Assembly: GCA_016200915.1 (NCBI GenBank)
Contig: JACQDV010000011.1
Location: 1 to 57,334, forward strand
Length of the DNA stretch: 57,334 bases
DNA from: Sphingobacteriales bacterium
GTDB lineage: Bacteria > Bacteroidota > Bacteroidia > Chitinophagales > Chitinophagaceae
Direction: 5' to 3'
The notes under the pieces were generated by a model. It ran no database searches. It saw only the letters and a list, made by a program, of their open reading frames with translations, and had not been told where the DNA came from. A program made the position numbers and the translations under genes. Below are positions 43,126-52,151 of the stretch, in pieces (the stretch's first letter is position 1; each line of letters starts with the position of its first letter).

Positions 43126-45351
43126 ATGCACTATCCCGTAGCAACAATAGATCCTGCTTTACTCGAAAATATTTCAGAAGGAATAGTTTATCAAAATCCT
43201 TCGGGTGAAATTATTTATGCTAACACTGCTGCTGCCAAAATCCTCAGACTTACACCCGAACAGTTTATAGGTAAAACTTCAAAAGACCCGTACTGGCATG
43301 CAATTAAAGAAGATCATTCAGATTTTCCGGGTGAAGAACATCCCGCCATGATCGCTTTAAAAACTGGTCAAAGTCAGAACGATGTAATAATGGGAATTGC
43401 AGCCACAAACGATGAAATAATATGGATTAAAATTAATTCACAACCGGTATTTAATGAACACAAAAGCGTTGAAGGTGTAATATCATCATTTACCGATATC
43501 ACCCGTGAAATACGTTCAGCTGAAAGTTTTAAGCATCTTCAGCAAAACCAGGATGCAATTTTATCTAATATCAAAGAGGGACTGTACCTTCTTGATCCAA
43601 ATTACGAGATTGTTATTATAAACAATGCTGCCAACAGGATTTACAGAAGAATATTTAATAAAACCATTCAGCCCGGCGATGTAATTATCAAATTATTCCC
43701 GCCACACAGGTTCGACTTTATAAAAGCAAATTTTGAAAAAGCTTTGGGTGGTGAAAATGTAGAGTATGAAGTATCCTACAATACCGACATCGAAGAAATA
43801 TGGTTACACGTTTTTTATAACCCTGTTTTTAGTGATGATGGTAATGTCATATATGTATGCGTTGGCATAAATGAAATAACGAAACGCAAACAGGCTGAAG
43901 CCGCTGTAATAAGTTCTGAAAACCGGTTTCGTCAAACATTACTTCAATTAGGCGATAACGCATGGGAACACAACTTTATTACCGGTATAACAACCTTTTC
44001 AACCGGAATAGAAGAATTAATAGCATATTCCGATACCGGGGGTGTTAACCGGCAAAAAGTTTGGCTTGACAGTATTCATGAAGAAGATATTTGGCTTTTA
44101 TCAACTCTTACAGCTGATTATTTATCCGGTAAAATAAGCAGTCATGCATTGGAATACAGATTAAAATATAAAGATGGAAGTATAAAATGGATTTTAGACA
44201 GAGGTGTCGTTATCGAAAGAGAGATGAATGGTAAACCAATTAGAGCGATTGGTACCCGATCAGACATTAGTGAAAGAAAAAAAATTGAGGAGGCCATAAT
44301 TGAAAATGAAAGAAAGTTCAGGGCCATTTTTGATTCTACTTTTCAGTTTATGGGGCTGATGAGTGCAGAAGGAATTTTACTGGAAGCCAATAAAACAGCT
44401 ATTGATTTTTTTCAGATACCGAAAGAAGAAATTATAGGGATGAACTTTGTGGATTCCCGCTGGTTTTCTGAAGCAACCCGTGAAAAAACAAAAAAAGAAA
44501 TTAGCAAAGCGGCCAAAGGTCAGGCTGTAAATTTTGAACTCAACTTAATTCTTCTTGATGGCAGAGAGCTGGTGATTGATTTTTCTATCCGTCCAATTTT
44601 TGATAGTGCAGGCAAAGTAATTTTATTGATTCCTGAAGGAAGAGATATAACAGAAAAAATAAGACTGGAAAGAGAAATTGAGCGGCAGCGTAATAACCGG
44701 CAAAAAGAAATTTTAAATGCCGGTATTGCAGGCCAGGAAAAACAAAGACGGGAAGTAGCCAGGGAATTACATGATAACGTTAACCAAATACTGGCTACCA
44801 TAAAAGTATACTTGCAATTGGCCAACGAAAATGAAAACCTCCGGCAATCGCTCATTAGTAAAAGCTATGAAAATGTTTCATATGCTATTGATGAAGTAAG
44901 AAAAATATCAAAAGCATTGGCCCCCCCTACCCTTGGTGATGAAACCCTGATAGAAGCAATAGATCAAATGGTTAAAGACATGGCCTTATCAATGTTATTT
45001 GAAATTAGTTTTTCACATAAAAAGTTTAAAGAAGATTTATTGAATAATGAAGAGAAAATGACAATTTATAGAATTGCACAGGAACAATTGACGAATATTT
45101 TAAAATACGCAGGCGCTAAAAAAATTGAGATAGTGCTCTCCACCACCAAAACTGAAGTGACATTAAAAATATCAGATAATGGAATTGGCTTTGATAGCAG
45201 TTTGAGAACACCCGGTACCGGTATTAGAAATATGATGAACCGGGTAGAATCGCATAACGGTAAATTTAATATCACTACTTCACCGGGTAACGGCTGTTCT
45301 TTGCAAGTATCATTACCTTTGACTCAAAATAATGCATATGAAGGAAGTTAA
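43126..45351 (+). CDS. Multi-PAS sensor histidine kinase (NarX/HisKA_3 type)
   Basis: The ATG at 43126 (MHYPVATID) gives 741 residues; a TTG 7 codons earlier is less likely. There is no membrane segment, so this is a cytoplasmic sensor. Four PAS units follow one another (about 5-125, 135-260, 270-390, 395-515), the third with the PAC signature LKYKDGSIKWILDRG. The kinase core is HisKA_3: REVARELHDNVNQ with the phosphorylated His near residue 549, then HATPase_c with EEKMTIYRIAQEQLTNILKY, ISDNGIGFD and GTGIRNM. Its stop overlaps the response-regulator start, so the two form one operon and a cognate pair. Confidence 0.93.
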   Translation: MHYPVATIDPALLENISEGIVYQNPSGEIIYANTAAAKILRLTPEQFIGKTSKDPYWHAIKEDHSDFPGEEHPAMIALKTGQSQNDVIMGIAATNDEIIWIKINSQPVFNEHKSVEGVISSFTDITREIRSAESFKHLQQNQDAILSNIKEGLYLLDPNYEIVIINNAANRIYRRIFNKTIQPGDVIIKLFPPHRFDFIKANFEKALGGENVEYEVSYNTDIEEIWLHVFYNPVFSDDGNVIYVCVGINEITKRKQAEAAVISSENRFRQTLLQLGDNAWEHNFITGITTFSTGIEELIAYSDTGGVNRQKVWLDSIHEEDIWLLSTLTADYLSGKISSHALEYRLKYKDGSIKWILDRGVVIEREMNGKPIRAIGTRSDISERKKIEEAIIENERKFRAIFDSTFQFMGLMSAEGILLEANKTAIDFFQIPKEEIIGMNFVDSRWFSEATREKTKKEISKAAKGQAVNFELNLILLDGRELVIDFSIRPIFDSAGKVILLIPEGRDITEKIRLEREIERQRNNRQKEILNAGIAGQEKQRREVARELHDNVNQILATIKVYLQLANENENLRQSLISKSYENVSYAIDEVRKISKALAPPTLGDETLIEAIDQMVKDMALSMLFEISFSHKKFKEDLLNNEEKMTIYRIAQEQLTNILKYAGAKKIEIVLSTTKTEVTLKISDNGIGFDSSLRTPGTGIRNMMNRVESHNGKFNITTSPGNGCSLQVSLPLTQNNAYEGS

Positions 45352-45979
45352 ACTTATAATCATCGAAGACCACACGATGGTTAGAGAAATGTGGAAGATA
45401 TTATTAACGCCGGCAAGGGGCTTTATAATACTGGCTGATTGCGGAGGTGTTACTGAGGCAAAAAAAATAATTACGCAAATGAAAGCGGATGTGATCATGC
45501 TGGATATTAATCTTGCAGGTGACTCAGGGTTTGATTTAATCCCGGATATTATGCATTATGCACCGGGCACAAAATTACTTGTTGTTTCCATGCACAGCCT
45601 TGCCAGCTATGCTAAAAAAGCAATGCGGATGGGCGCCAGTGGTTATGTAACCAAAAACTCAACCAACGATGAATTAGTGGATGCCATCCGTGAAGTAGCG
45701 AATGGTAAAAAATATATCTGTAAGGAGGTGGCTGCATTAATGTCTGGCGATGCCCCGCCTGCCGGCGATGACTCACCCGATATAAACAATCTATCTTCAC
45801 GGGAAATTGAAATTGTACAATTTATCAAGAAAGGCAAAAGCTCAAAAGAAATAGCGGAGACGCTTGATCTGTCACTAAGAACAGTAGAAGCACACCGCTA
45901 TAATATTTTACACAAACTAAAACTTAAGAATACTGCTTCATTGATTAGTTATATCAGTAAAACTGATATCGGCATTTAG
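45332..45979 (+). CDS. NarL/FixJ-type response regulator
   Basis: A 215-residue two-domain regulator: a receiver domain (about 6-125) with the acidic pocket IEDH and the phospho-acceptor Asp58 (VIMLDINLAG), then a LuxR-type helix-turn-helix (about 148-210, SSREIEIVQFIKKGKSSKEI, then LSLRTVEAHRYNILHKL). It overlaps the sensor kinase gene by up to 20 bases; starts at 45332 and 45338 are both possible. It converges on the next gene with a 4-base stop overlap. Confidence 0.95.
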   Translation: MHMKEVKLIIIEDHTMVREMWKILLTPARGFIILADCGGVTEAKKIITQMKADVIMLDINLAGDSGFDLIPDIMHYAPGTKLLVVSMHSLASYAKKAMRMGASGYVTKNSTNDELVDAIREVANGKKYICKEVAALMSGDAPPAGDDSPDINNLSSREIEIVQFIKKGKSSKEIAETLDLSLRTVEAHRYNILHKLKLKNTASLISYISKTDIGI

Positions 45980-47070
45980 TAGTACTGGATAAGCGCAATT
46001 TTTTTATATTCGCCCATTATTCCTTCATCAACAAATTCTACATCACCTCCATTGAGTAAAACTTTTTCAATTATGTCATCAACAGCATCCTTAATGAATA
46101 TCCCATTTTTTCCTATACCGCTATAAGGAACTATTATTTCGTCTGAAATCTTTTGAGCAGCATAAGTAAAATTCTTTTCTACCACCAGTAACCGGCAATT
46201 TTTTTTACAAGCTTCACTCCAGATATTTTCAACACCAGTAACCAGCTTCCCGGTATTTTTTGCACTATTTAACTGACCAATAAATGCCAGCTGCTTTTCT
46301 TTTCTTCCTGCATCTATATAAGGCTCTAAAGCAAATCTTATCGCAACTTCTGTTGATTCTTCATAACTACCATGCACATAATCCAAAATATGCTGGGCAT
46401 TACCTGTTATCTTTCTAAAGTGACCTATCGTTCTGTCTGCACCCATTACAAAAACAGGATAAGACATAGTTTTTAATACCTCACTCAATCCCTCATCTGC
46501 ATATTTAAGAAATTTGTCCAGCATAACTTCTTTACGATATGACGGATCAGTGAAATTGGCTGTTTTTGATGGCGCATCATTCCAAATTGTATTTACATTA
46601 TCCGGAGCGTTGGTTTTAACACGGGTAAACTGTTTTGCATCAACCAGAAATATTTTCGTCCATTCTGCACTTAAAATCAATACCAGGTATTTATAAAAAT
46701 TCTTTTTACTGTAAACAAGGTCCCTGATTTCAAACGACTCATCAATGATAATTTTTTCCTCCACCGGGATATCTAAATAAAACACTTTTTCAAAAACAGA
46801 TGAAGCATACAATACAACACTTTTCTTATCTGTATCATAATTCAAAATACTGAGCAAATTCCTTAGTTTGTTTATTACAACCGAGGCTTTTTCATGATCA
46901 TAATTTTCAAAAAGCTGTTGCTCTACTTTATCTCCCGCAATCTTAAGTTTATGGGTAAGCTCTGTTTTCAGATTTGTTTTAGGTTCAAAGGGCATTATTA
47001 TTGAAACACTGGGAAGGTATGAAATGGCATTCATCACTTCCATTACTTCCGGGGAAATGCTTTTGTTCAT
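45976..47070 (-). CDS. baeRF-type protein (bacterial archaeo-eukaryotic release factor-like, family 3-like)
   Basis: The start at 47070 (MNKSISPEVMEVMNAI) gives 364 residues; the frame to 47166 adds an untypical leader. The order fits the baeRF group related to eukaryotic eRF1/Vms1. It has an N-terminal domain with PSVSIIMPFEPKT, a middle domain with SVVLYASSVFEKVFYLD and the KYLVLILS strand, and a C-terminal eRF1-like domain with KLVTGVENIWSEACKKNCR and a closing GGDVEFVDEGIM...IALIQYY. Members are proposed to act at ribosomes as peptidyl-tRNA hydrolases or factors for stalled translation; that role is inferred from the family literature. Assignment to family 3 is from pattern memory. Confidence 0.75.
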   Translation of the reverse strand: MNKSISPEVMEVMNAISYLPSVSIIMPFEPKTNLKTELTHKLKIAGDKVEQQLFENYDHEKASVVINKLRNLLSILNYDTDKKSVVLYASSVFEKVFYLDIPVEEKIIIDESFEIRDLVYSKKNFYKYLVLILSAEWTKIFLVDAKQFTRVKTNAPDNVNTIWNDAPSKTANFTDPSYRKEVMLDKFLKYADEGLSEVLKTMSYPVFVMGADRTIGHFRKITGNAQHILDYVHGSYEESTEVAIRFALEPYIDAGRKEKQLAFIGQLNSAKNTGKLVTGVENIWSEACKKNCRLLVVEKNFTYAAQKISDEIIVPYSGIGKNGIFIKDAVDDIIEKVLLNGGDVEFVDEGIMGEYKKIALIQYY

Positions 47071-47198
47071 ACATATGGCTTTAGGATCCAAAGCTACATT
47101 CACCATACAGTTCAAACGCTGACTGTAATCAGCAATTTCCGTGACACCACTCAAAGGCAATATCAATAATGAAAATTAAATTGTGATAAAACTTTTAT

Positions 47199-48212
47199 AT
47201 GCCTGCCATACTTGCAAATCAGCATAATGCAGAGTTAGCCGCCATCTTTCATCGCATGGCTGCCTGTTATAAATATTTAGGCAGTGATGAAAAATTCAGA
47301 GCCATAGCTTACAATGTGGCTGCTAAAACCATTGACAGTTTAAGAGATGACGTGGAGCTTTATGCCACAGATATAAAAACACTTGATCAATTACCAGGCG
47401 TAGGTGAAAGTATTGGTGAAAAGATCATTGAATATCTCCATACCGGCAAAATCAAAACATTTGAAAAATTAAAAAACCGAGTGCCACAGGATTTGATGTA
47501 CCTGATGGATGTAAAAGGATTTGGCCCATCAACAATAAAAATATTGCATGAGGTTTTAAAAGTAAATAACAGAGAAGAATTAATAAACGCATTAGAAAAA
47601 AACAAATTAAATGGTGTAAAAGGTTTTGGTAAAAGAAGAATCGAAAATATTAAACGGGTACTCAAACTAAATAAAGATGATAAACAGCGGATGCCTTTGA
47701 AAAAGGCAGAACGCACAGGAAACGAAATATTGAATGAAGTAATGAAGCTACCGGGTGTCATCAAAGCAACATTGGCTGGTAGTTTGCGCAGGAAAAAAGA
47801 AACTGTTGGAGATATTGATATTATAGCAACGGCAGAAAGAAAGAAATGGAAAAGCATAGCAAATAAATTCACCCAATTACCGCAGGTTGACCGGGTACAG
47901 GCAAAGGGTGAAACAAGAGCCAGCATTTTATTAAAGGGAAATAATGTACAGGTTGATTTACGAATTGTACATGAATATGAATATGGGGCGGCCCTCTTCT
48001 ATTTTACCGGGAGCAAAGAACATAACATCAAACTGCGCATAATGGCAAAAGAAAAAGGATGGAAAGTAAATGAATATGGAGTGTTTGATAATAAAACAGG
48101 AAAATGTTTAACCAGCAAAACCGAAGAAGGTATTTATGACCTTTTCGGCATTAACTTTATACCTCCTGAAAAACGTTTAGGCAAAGATGAGTTAGAACGA
48201 TACAGGAAATAG
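47199..48212 (+). CDS. Family X DNA polymerase lacking the PHP domain
   Basis: A 337-residue protein covering the polymerase core of bacterial PolX only. It contains the N-terminal 8-kDa-like domain, two helix-hairpin-helix motifs (LPGVGESIGEKI at 65-76 and VKGFGPSTIKIL at 105-116) and the palm with GSLRRKKETVGDIDII, where Asp205 and Asp207 are metal ligands and Asp253 (VQVDLRI) the third. The catalytic triad is complete. Usual bacterial PolX is about 570 residues, with a C-terminal PHP exonuclease; here the frame ends normally 20 residues after the thumb (PPEKRLGKDELERYRK). It likely fills short gaps in repair without its own 3'-5' exonuclease. Confidence 0.88.
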   Translation: MPAILANQHNAELAAIFHRMAACYKYLGSDEKFRAIAYNVAAKTIDSLRDDVELYATDIKTLDQLPGVGESIGEKIIEYLHTGKIKTFEKLKNRVPQDLMYLMDVKGFGPSTIKILHEVLKVNNREELINALEKNKLNGVKGFGKRRIENIKRVLKLNKDDKQRMPLKKAERTGNEILNEVMKLPGVIKATLAGSLRRKKETVGDIDIIATAERKKWKSIANKFTQLPQVDRVQAKGETRASILLKGNNVQVDLRIVHEYEYGAALFYFTGSKEHNIKLRIMAKEKGWKVNEYGVFDNKTGKCLTSKTEEGIYDLFGINFIPPEKRLGKDELERYRK

Positions 48213-48221
48213 TTGATCACT

Positions 48222-48256
48222 CAACAAAACCAGCAACAAGCTACCAGCTACCAGTA
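48222..48256. repeat. Word repeat (CAACAAACCAGC/CTACCAGCTACCAG type)
   Basis: The gap between PolX and the phospholipase D gene is a run of ACCAGC/ACAAGCT words, ending at the ATG. The style equals the tract inside the ABC-F gene (CCAGTAACCAGTAAC). Confidence 0.45.
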
Positions 48257-49420
48257 ATGATTTCCACTTCAGCATATATACCGGGTAACAGGGTACAATT
48301 AATACGTGGCGGCAAATCGTTTTTTGATTTGTTGCTGAAGCTTATTAATGAAGCACAGGATTGTATTCATCTTCAAACCTATATATACAGTGAAGATGAA
48401 ACCGGCCGGATGATTGCTGACGCATTATTAAATGCAGCTAACAGAGGCGTAAAAATATATTTGATAGCAGATGGCTATGCTTCACAAAAATTACATCAGC
48501 CTTTTATTGATGAGCTGAGAGCAAAAAAAATTCAGTTTCGTTTTTTTGAACCTGTATTCCGCAGTAAAAATTTTTATTTTGGCCGAAGATTACATCACAA
48601 ATTATTTGTGGCAGATACCCGATATGCATTGGTTGGCGGCATCAACATCAGCAACCGTTATAATGATATGCCCGATGAACCGGCATGGTTAGATTATGCA
48701 TTGTTTACCGAAGGACCAATCGTTCAGCATTTATGTGTACTATGCTGGAAAACATGGTTAGGCTTTACCCGAATGGGATTAACACCTTGCGAGGAAAATG
48801 AAATACCATTCAGCATTCCGGAAGAAGAACAGGCTTTAATAAGAATGAGGCGAAATGATTGGGTGAGGCGAAAGAATAATATCTCCACTACATACATTGA
48901 AATGTTCACTAAAGCCAAATCGCATATTACTATTCTATGCAGTTACTTTTTGCCCGGAAGGGTTATACGACGAAATATACTTAAAGCGATAAAGAGAGAC
49001 GTAAAGATCAAAGTGATACTTACGGGTTTATCAGATGTAAAAATGGCAAAGCTTGCCGAACGGTGGATGTATGACTGGCTACTGAGAAACGGAATTGAGA
49101 TATACGAATACCAGCCAACCGTACTTCATGGAAAACTGGCGGTATGTGACAGTGAATGGATGACCGGTGGCTCTTACAACATCAATGACATAAGTGCTTA
49201 TGCAAGTATTGAACTCAATCTTGATGTAAGAAAAAATGAATTTGCTTTACAGACAGAAGAAATGCTGGAAGAGTTATGTGAAAAAGATTGTGTTAAGATA
49301 ACCCGTGAATACCATCTTAAAAAGAAAAACATTTTCTATCAGTTCTCCCGTTGGGCTTCGTATGAAATATACCGGTTAGTCTTATACTTCTTTACCTTTT
49401 ATTTCCGAAATGGTAATTAA
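48257..49420 (+). CDS. Phospholipase D / cardiolipin synthase-like protein
   Basis: A 387-residue PLD-superfamily protein with two HKD motifs: HHKLFVAD (H113, K115, D120) and LHGKLAVCD (H291, K293, D298), each followed by a GG(I/S)(N/Y)I stretch. This makes a complete active site for phosphatidyl transfer, most likely cardiolipin synthesis (two phosphatidylglycerols to cardiolipin). Unlike canonical Cls it has no N-terminal membrane segments; a hydrophobic C-terminus (about 365-383, YRLVLYFFTFYF) may attach it to the membrane. It ends with a 4-base overlap with the convergent hydrolase gene. Confidence 0.92.
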   Translation: MISTSAYIPGNRVQLIRGGKSFFDLLLKLINEAQDCIHLQTYIYSEDETGRMIADALLNAANRGVKIYLIADGYASQKLHQPFIDELRAKKIQFRFFEPVFRSKNFYFGRRLHHKLFVADTRYALVGGINISNRYNDMPDEPAWLDYALFTEGPIVQHLCVLCWKTWLGFTRMGLTPCEENEIPFSIPEEEQALIRMRRNDWVRRKNNISTTYIEMFTKAKSHITILCSYFLPGRVIRRNILKAIKRDVKIKVILTGLSDVKMAKLAERWMYDWLLRNGIEIYEYQPTVLHGKLAVCDSEWMTGGSYNINDISAYASIELNLDVRKNEFALQTEEMLEELCEKDCVKITREYHLKKKNIFYQFSRWASYEIYRLVLYFFTFYFRNGN

Positions 49421-50427
49421 TTTCCTTTCATCCTGCGCCATAATGCCTGCACAACTTCCCAATCCCATTTGGCAAAACGTCCCCGTTGTACTACCAATTT
49501 ATTATCATCCGGATGCTGCAGATAATAATGAAATACAAATTTCTCCCTTGGCTCCTTCCACCCTATTATTTGCCCAAAGCGCAGGTCATTAAACACCAGC
49601 GTATCACTGTAATATTCTATTGTATAAAATTGCTGTGAAAAGCGGATGAGTTTTTGCAGGTCTTCATGATTGCTCACCGATCTTAATAAAGAATCATTTC
49701 GGGGGAAATATTCAAAACTTATTTTCTTTTCTTTATCAAACAGCGAACGAAAACCAACATAGTAACCAGTATCATTACCTGCCACTACATACCATAGCCA
49801 GTTTTGTAATGGTGCAGGGGTAGTAAAATATCTTGTATAACTAATTTGCTGATCTTTTAATACAGAGCGTACTTCTTTATCAATAAAAAATTTATTAGCA
49901 AGACAATACCCAAGATAAAATGCCGGTATTATCAATCCGAATCTCCACCATTGTTTTCGTTTGGGTGAATAGCGATTTAAATAAAGCAACGCTATTAACG
50001 CAACACCTGGCCATACAGATAAAAATGGATCCGCTACATAAATTGAGTTAAATGAAATTCGTTCGTGACTAAATGGTTCAAACCAACCTACGCCGTAATT
50101 ATTAAAAGCATCAATAAAAATGTGTGTGAAAATTACTCCGCCAAAAAATAACAACCATCTTCCCAATCGTATATCATGCGGCCGGTGCCATTTTTCAGCT
50201 AATAAAGCAAATATGGGTGTTATAATTGCACAAAACAGCAATGAATGTGTAAAACCACGATGAGCCAGTAAACCAGATGATGTATCCATCCAGAAGGATG
50301 ATATAAAATCAATATCAGGAATGCTTTGAGCCAATGCACCCCATAACATTGCTTTTTTGCCTAATGTTTTTCCGGCAAACGCTTCTCCCATGCAGGCACC
50401 TAATGCTATATGAGTAATGGAATCCAT
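49417..50427 (-). CDS. Membrane metal-dependent hydrolase, YdjM/DUF457-like
   Basis: A 336-residue integral membrane protein. The N-terminal metal-binding pattern is typical of the LexA-binding/YdjM hydrolase family: DSITHIALGACMGEAF, then QSIPDIDFI and HRGFTHSLLF, giving His and Asp ligands. About five hydrophobic segments follow, and a C-terminal soluble part of about 120 residues (YFTTPAPLQNWLWYV onward). The substrate is unknown; the fold is related to phospholipase-C-like zinc enzymes. Confidence 0.85.
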   Translation of the reverse strand: MDSITHIALGACMGEAFAGKTLGKKAMLWGALAQSIPDIDFISSFWMDTSSGLLAHRGFTHSLLFCAIITPIFALLAEKWHRPHDIRLGRWLLFFGGVIFTHIFIDAFNNYGVGWFEPFSHERISFNSIYVADPFLSVWPGVALIALLYLNRYSPKRKQWWRFGLIIPAFYLGYCLANKFFIDKEVRSVLKDQQISYTRYFTTPAPLQNWLWYVVAGNDTGYYVGFRSLFDKEKKISFEYFPRNDSLLRSVSNHEDLQKLIRFSQQFYTIEYYSDTLVFNDLRFGQIIGWKEPREKFVFHYYLQHPDDNKLVVQRGRFAKWDWEVVQALWRRMKGN

Positions 50428-50465
50428 CCAAATATTACAAGCAAATTAGTTCTTCATCATGAATA

Positions 50466-50798
50466 TCACTGATGATTTTTCCAATCAAATATTATCCATA
50501 CTATCAAAATGATATTAGCAATCGTTCCAAATTTAGCATCAGTCCAGCTCATTATGATGACAATCTGCGATATGATGGCTGCCACAATTCCGATCATCCA
50601 CCAATATTCTTTCTTAAACAGAAATAATACAACAGTAACAATGAACATAAAAGCAGTGATCATCCATAATGCACCAATGGGTTTTGAAATGGGAACAGTG
50701 AGTTGTTTCATATCACCATAACCAAATGCTTTGGCAAAACCCATAAAATGAATCAGTCCATGCACAAGGAGAATAAAAGCAATAATATATCGGAGCAT
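50466..50798 (-). CDS. Small four-TM membrane protein
   Basis: A 110-residue protein consisting of about four hydrophobic helices (3-20, 43-60, 66-85, 92-106) with short loops. A His-Gly-Leu-Ile-His stretch near the N-terminus (VHGLIHFMGFAKAFG) is the only polar motif in the membrane part. It starts 2 bases after the 2TM gene stop, so the two are translationally coupled. No function is recognised. Confidence 0.8.
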   Translation of the reverse strand: MLRYIIAFILLVHGLIHFMGFAKAFGYGDMKQLTVPISKPIGALWMITAFMFIVTVVLFLFKKEYWWMIGIVAAIISQIVIIMSWTDAKFGTIANIILIVWIIFDWKNHQ

Positions 50799-50800
50799 GA

Positions 50801-51088
50801 TCAGTGTTTTTCCTTCATTAAACGTTCATACTCTTCTTCTACTGAATGATCGAACTTATACACTGCCAGATAATTAAACAGTACTCCTATACCCCATCCT
50901 AATGTTGGATATATTGGCCATGGATGGATATTAAGTCCACCGCTCAATATCCAAATCAACCACAGAATACCCATCACCACTATATAAACAGTAAAATGAG
51001 TTTTAAATCCTGCCCTTGCTTTAGCAACATTCCACATTTTTTCATCTTTACCGGCAGGTGCAGGTGTGTTTTGAAAAGTAGTGTCCAT
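50801..51088 (-). CDS. 2TM domain-containing membrane protein
   Basis: A 95-residue protein with the 2TM domain (PF13239-like): an amphipathic segment KARAGFKTHFTVYIVVMG, a short turn, a second helix with GWGIGVLFNYLAVYKFDH and a charged tail ending EEEYERLMKEKH. Bacteroidota often place this domain next to histidine kinases or in small stand-alone proteins. It forms a two-gene unit with the following four-TM protein. Confidence 0.88.
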   Translation of the reverse strand: MDTTFQNTPAPAGKDEKMWNVAKARAGFKTHFTVYIVVMGILWLIWILSGGLNIHPWPIYPTLGWGIGVLFNYLAVYKFDHSVEEEYERLMKEKH

Positions 51089-51141
51089 AAAAATTATTTT
51101 AAAATGATGAATTAAGTTTCACAGGTTACAGTAATAATTCA

Positions 51142-51981
51142 TTATTTATTATGAGCAATAAACAATGGAAATTTTATTTCTTTCATCAATACATCTGCCA
51201 TACTTGAACGAAACCATCTTGAAACCATTCCACGTCTATATGCGCCTAACACCACCAGCACATTTTCTTTTTCTTCTTTAAGATGATTGATGATTTCAAT
51301 TTCAGGTATGCCTTTTAATGTAGTATAACTTGCTTTAGGATAATGCCGCTTCATAAATTCTTTCATCAACTTATTATCAGGTATGTGCAAGTTGTTATCC
51401 ATATAACGAACAGAAACAACTTCACATGGCAACTCAGCAAATTGTGGTAATGTGTAGTTGAACATCCGAATAGCAAATACAGAAGATGGTTCACCATCAT
51501 ACAAAAGCAAAACCTTTTCTATTGGTTTGTATTTGGTTGATACAAGTATAACGGGGCATTGTACTTCACTCAGCAACTCACGAATGAAACGGGTAGGTTT
51601 TTTTTCATCGTAATGCGTAAGCGTTTCGTTGGCATCTATCACCACCATATCCGCATAAATACTTTCATGCAGTAATTCTTTTATTGCTATTCGCTGATCG
51701 TGGTGAATATTATAATGGATACCATTGGCCTGGCTGGCTTGTTCAAATTTCTGGACAGCCGCTTCCCTCGATTTTTTATCTGCCGAATCATATTCCTTCA
51801 GCTTTGTTTCTGAAACCCCTTTATCGGTTATCAACTCGTAAATCTTATAGCTGTGATAAGTGATATCTTCTAAGGAAACACCTACAAGATGGGCTTCGTT
51901 TTGTTTGGCAAGATTGATGGCATAATCTTTTGTACTGTCGCTAAACTTTAAGCCATCAAAAGCTGCAAGAAACTTTTTCAT
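51142..51981 (-). CDS. Universal stress protein, tandem UspA domains
   Basis: A 279-residue protein made of two Usp domains (about 1-145 and 150-279). The first starts FLAAFDGLKFSDSTKDYAI; the second has VLLLYDGEPSSVFAIRMF and ends VLVVLGAYRRGMVSRWFRSS, where the usual Gly-rich ATP loop is present in altered form. Both nucleotide sites look partly degenerate. The role is stress endurance under growth arrest. A TAGCTTTG -7 box lies at 52000-52007. Confidence 0.9.
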   Translation of the reverse strand: MKKFLAAFDGLKFSDSTKDYAINLAKQNEAHLVGVSLEDITYHSYKIYELITDKGVSETKLKEYDSADKKSREAAVQKFEQASQANGIHYNIHHDQRIAIKELLHESIYADMVVIDANETLTHYDEKKPTRFIRELLSEVQCPVILVSTKYKPIEKVLLLYDGEPSSVFAIRMFNYTLPQFAELPCEVVSVRYMDNNLHIPDNKLMKEFMKRHYPKASYTTLKGIPEIEIINHLKEEKENVLVVLGAYRRGMVSRWFRSSMADVLMKEIKFPLFIAHNK

Positions 51982-51999
51982 TGCTCAAAATTTTAATTC

Positions 52000-52007
52000 A
52001 AAGCTAT
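52000..52007 (-). promoter_or_regulatory. -7 box TAGCTTTG of the universal stress gene
   Basis: On the minus strand TAGCTTTG fits TAnnTTTG and ends 18 bases before the ATG at 51981. No -33 partner is clear. Confidence 0.4.
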
Positions 52008-52080
52008 TATGAGCAGCAGGAAAATTTTGTGATGGCTATTAGCAAAAACTGTGATTGTTATCAAAAGATCAATCAAAAAA

Positions 52081-52112
52081 AATCCCGCCCCCAACTTGTT
52101 GGGGACGGGATT
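52081..52112 (-). terminator. Terminator after rpoD
   Basis: A 15-bp stem (52081-52095 with 52098-52112, one mismatch) with a 2-base loop is followed on the minus strand by TTTTTTGATTG. It lies 40 bases past the rpoD stop. Confidence 0.8.
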
Positions 52113-52151
52113 AAACTAACCCATATTAATTACTTAATCGCTAAATAAAGA

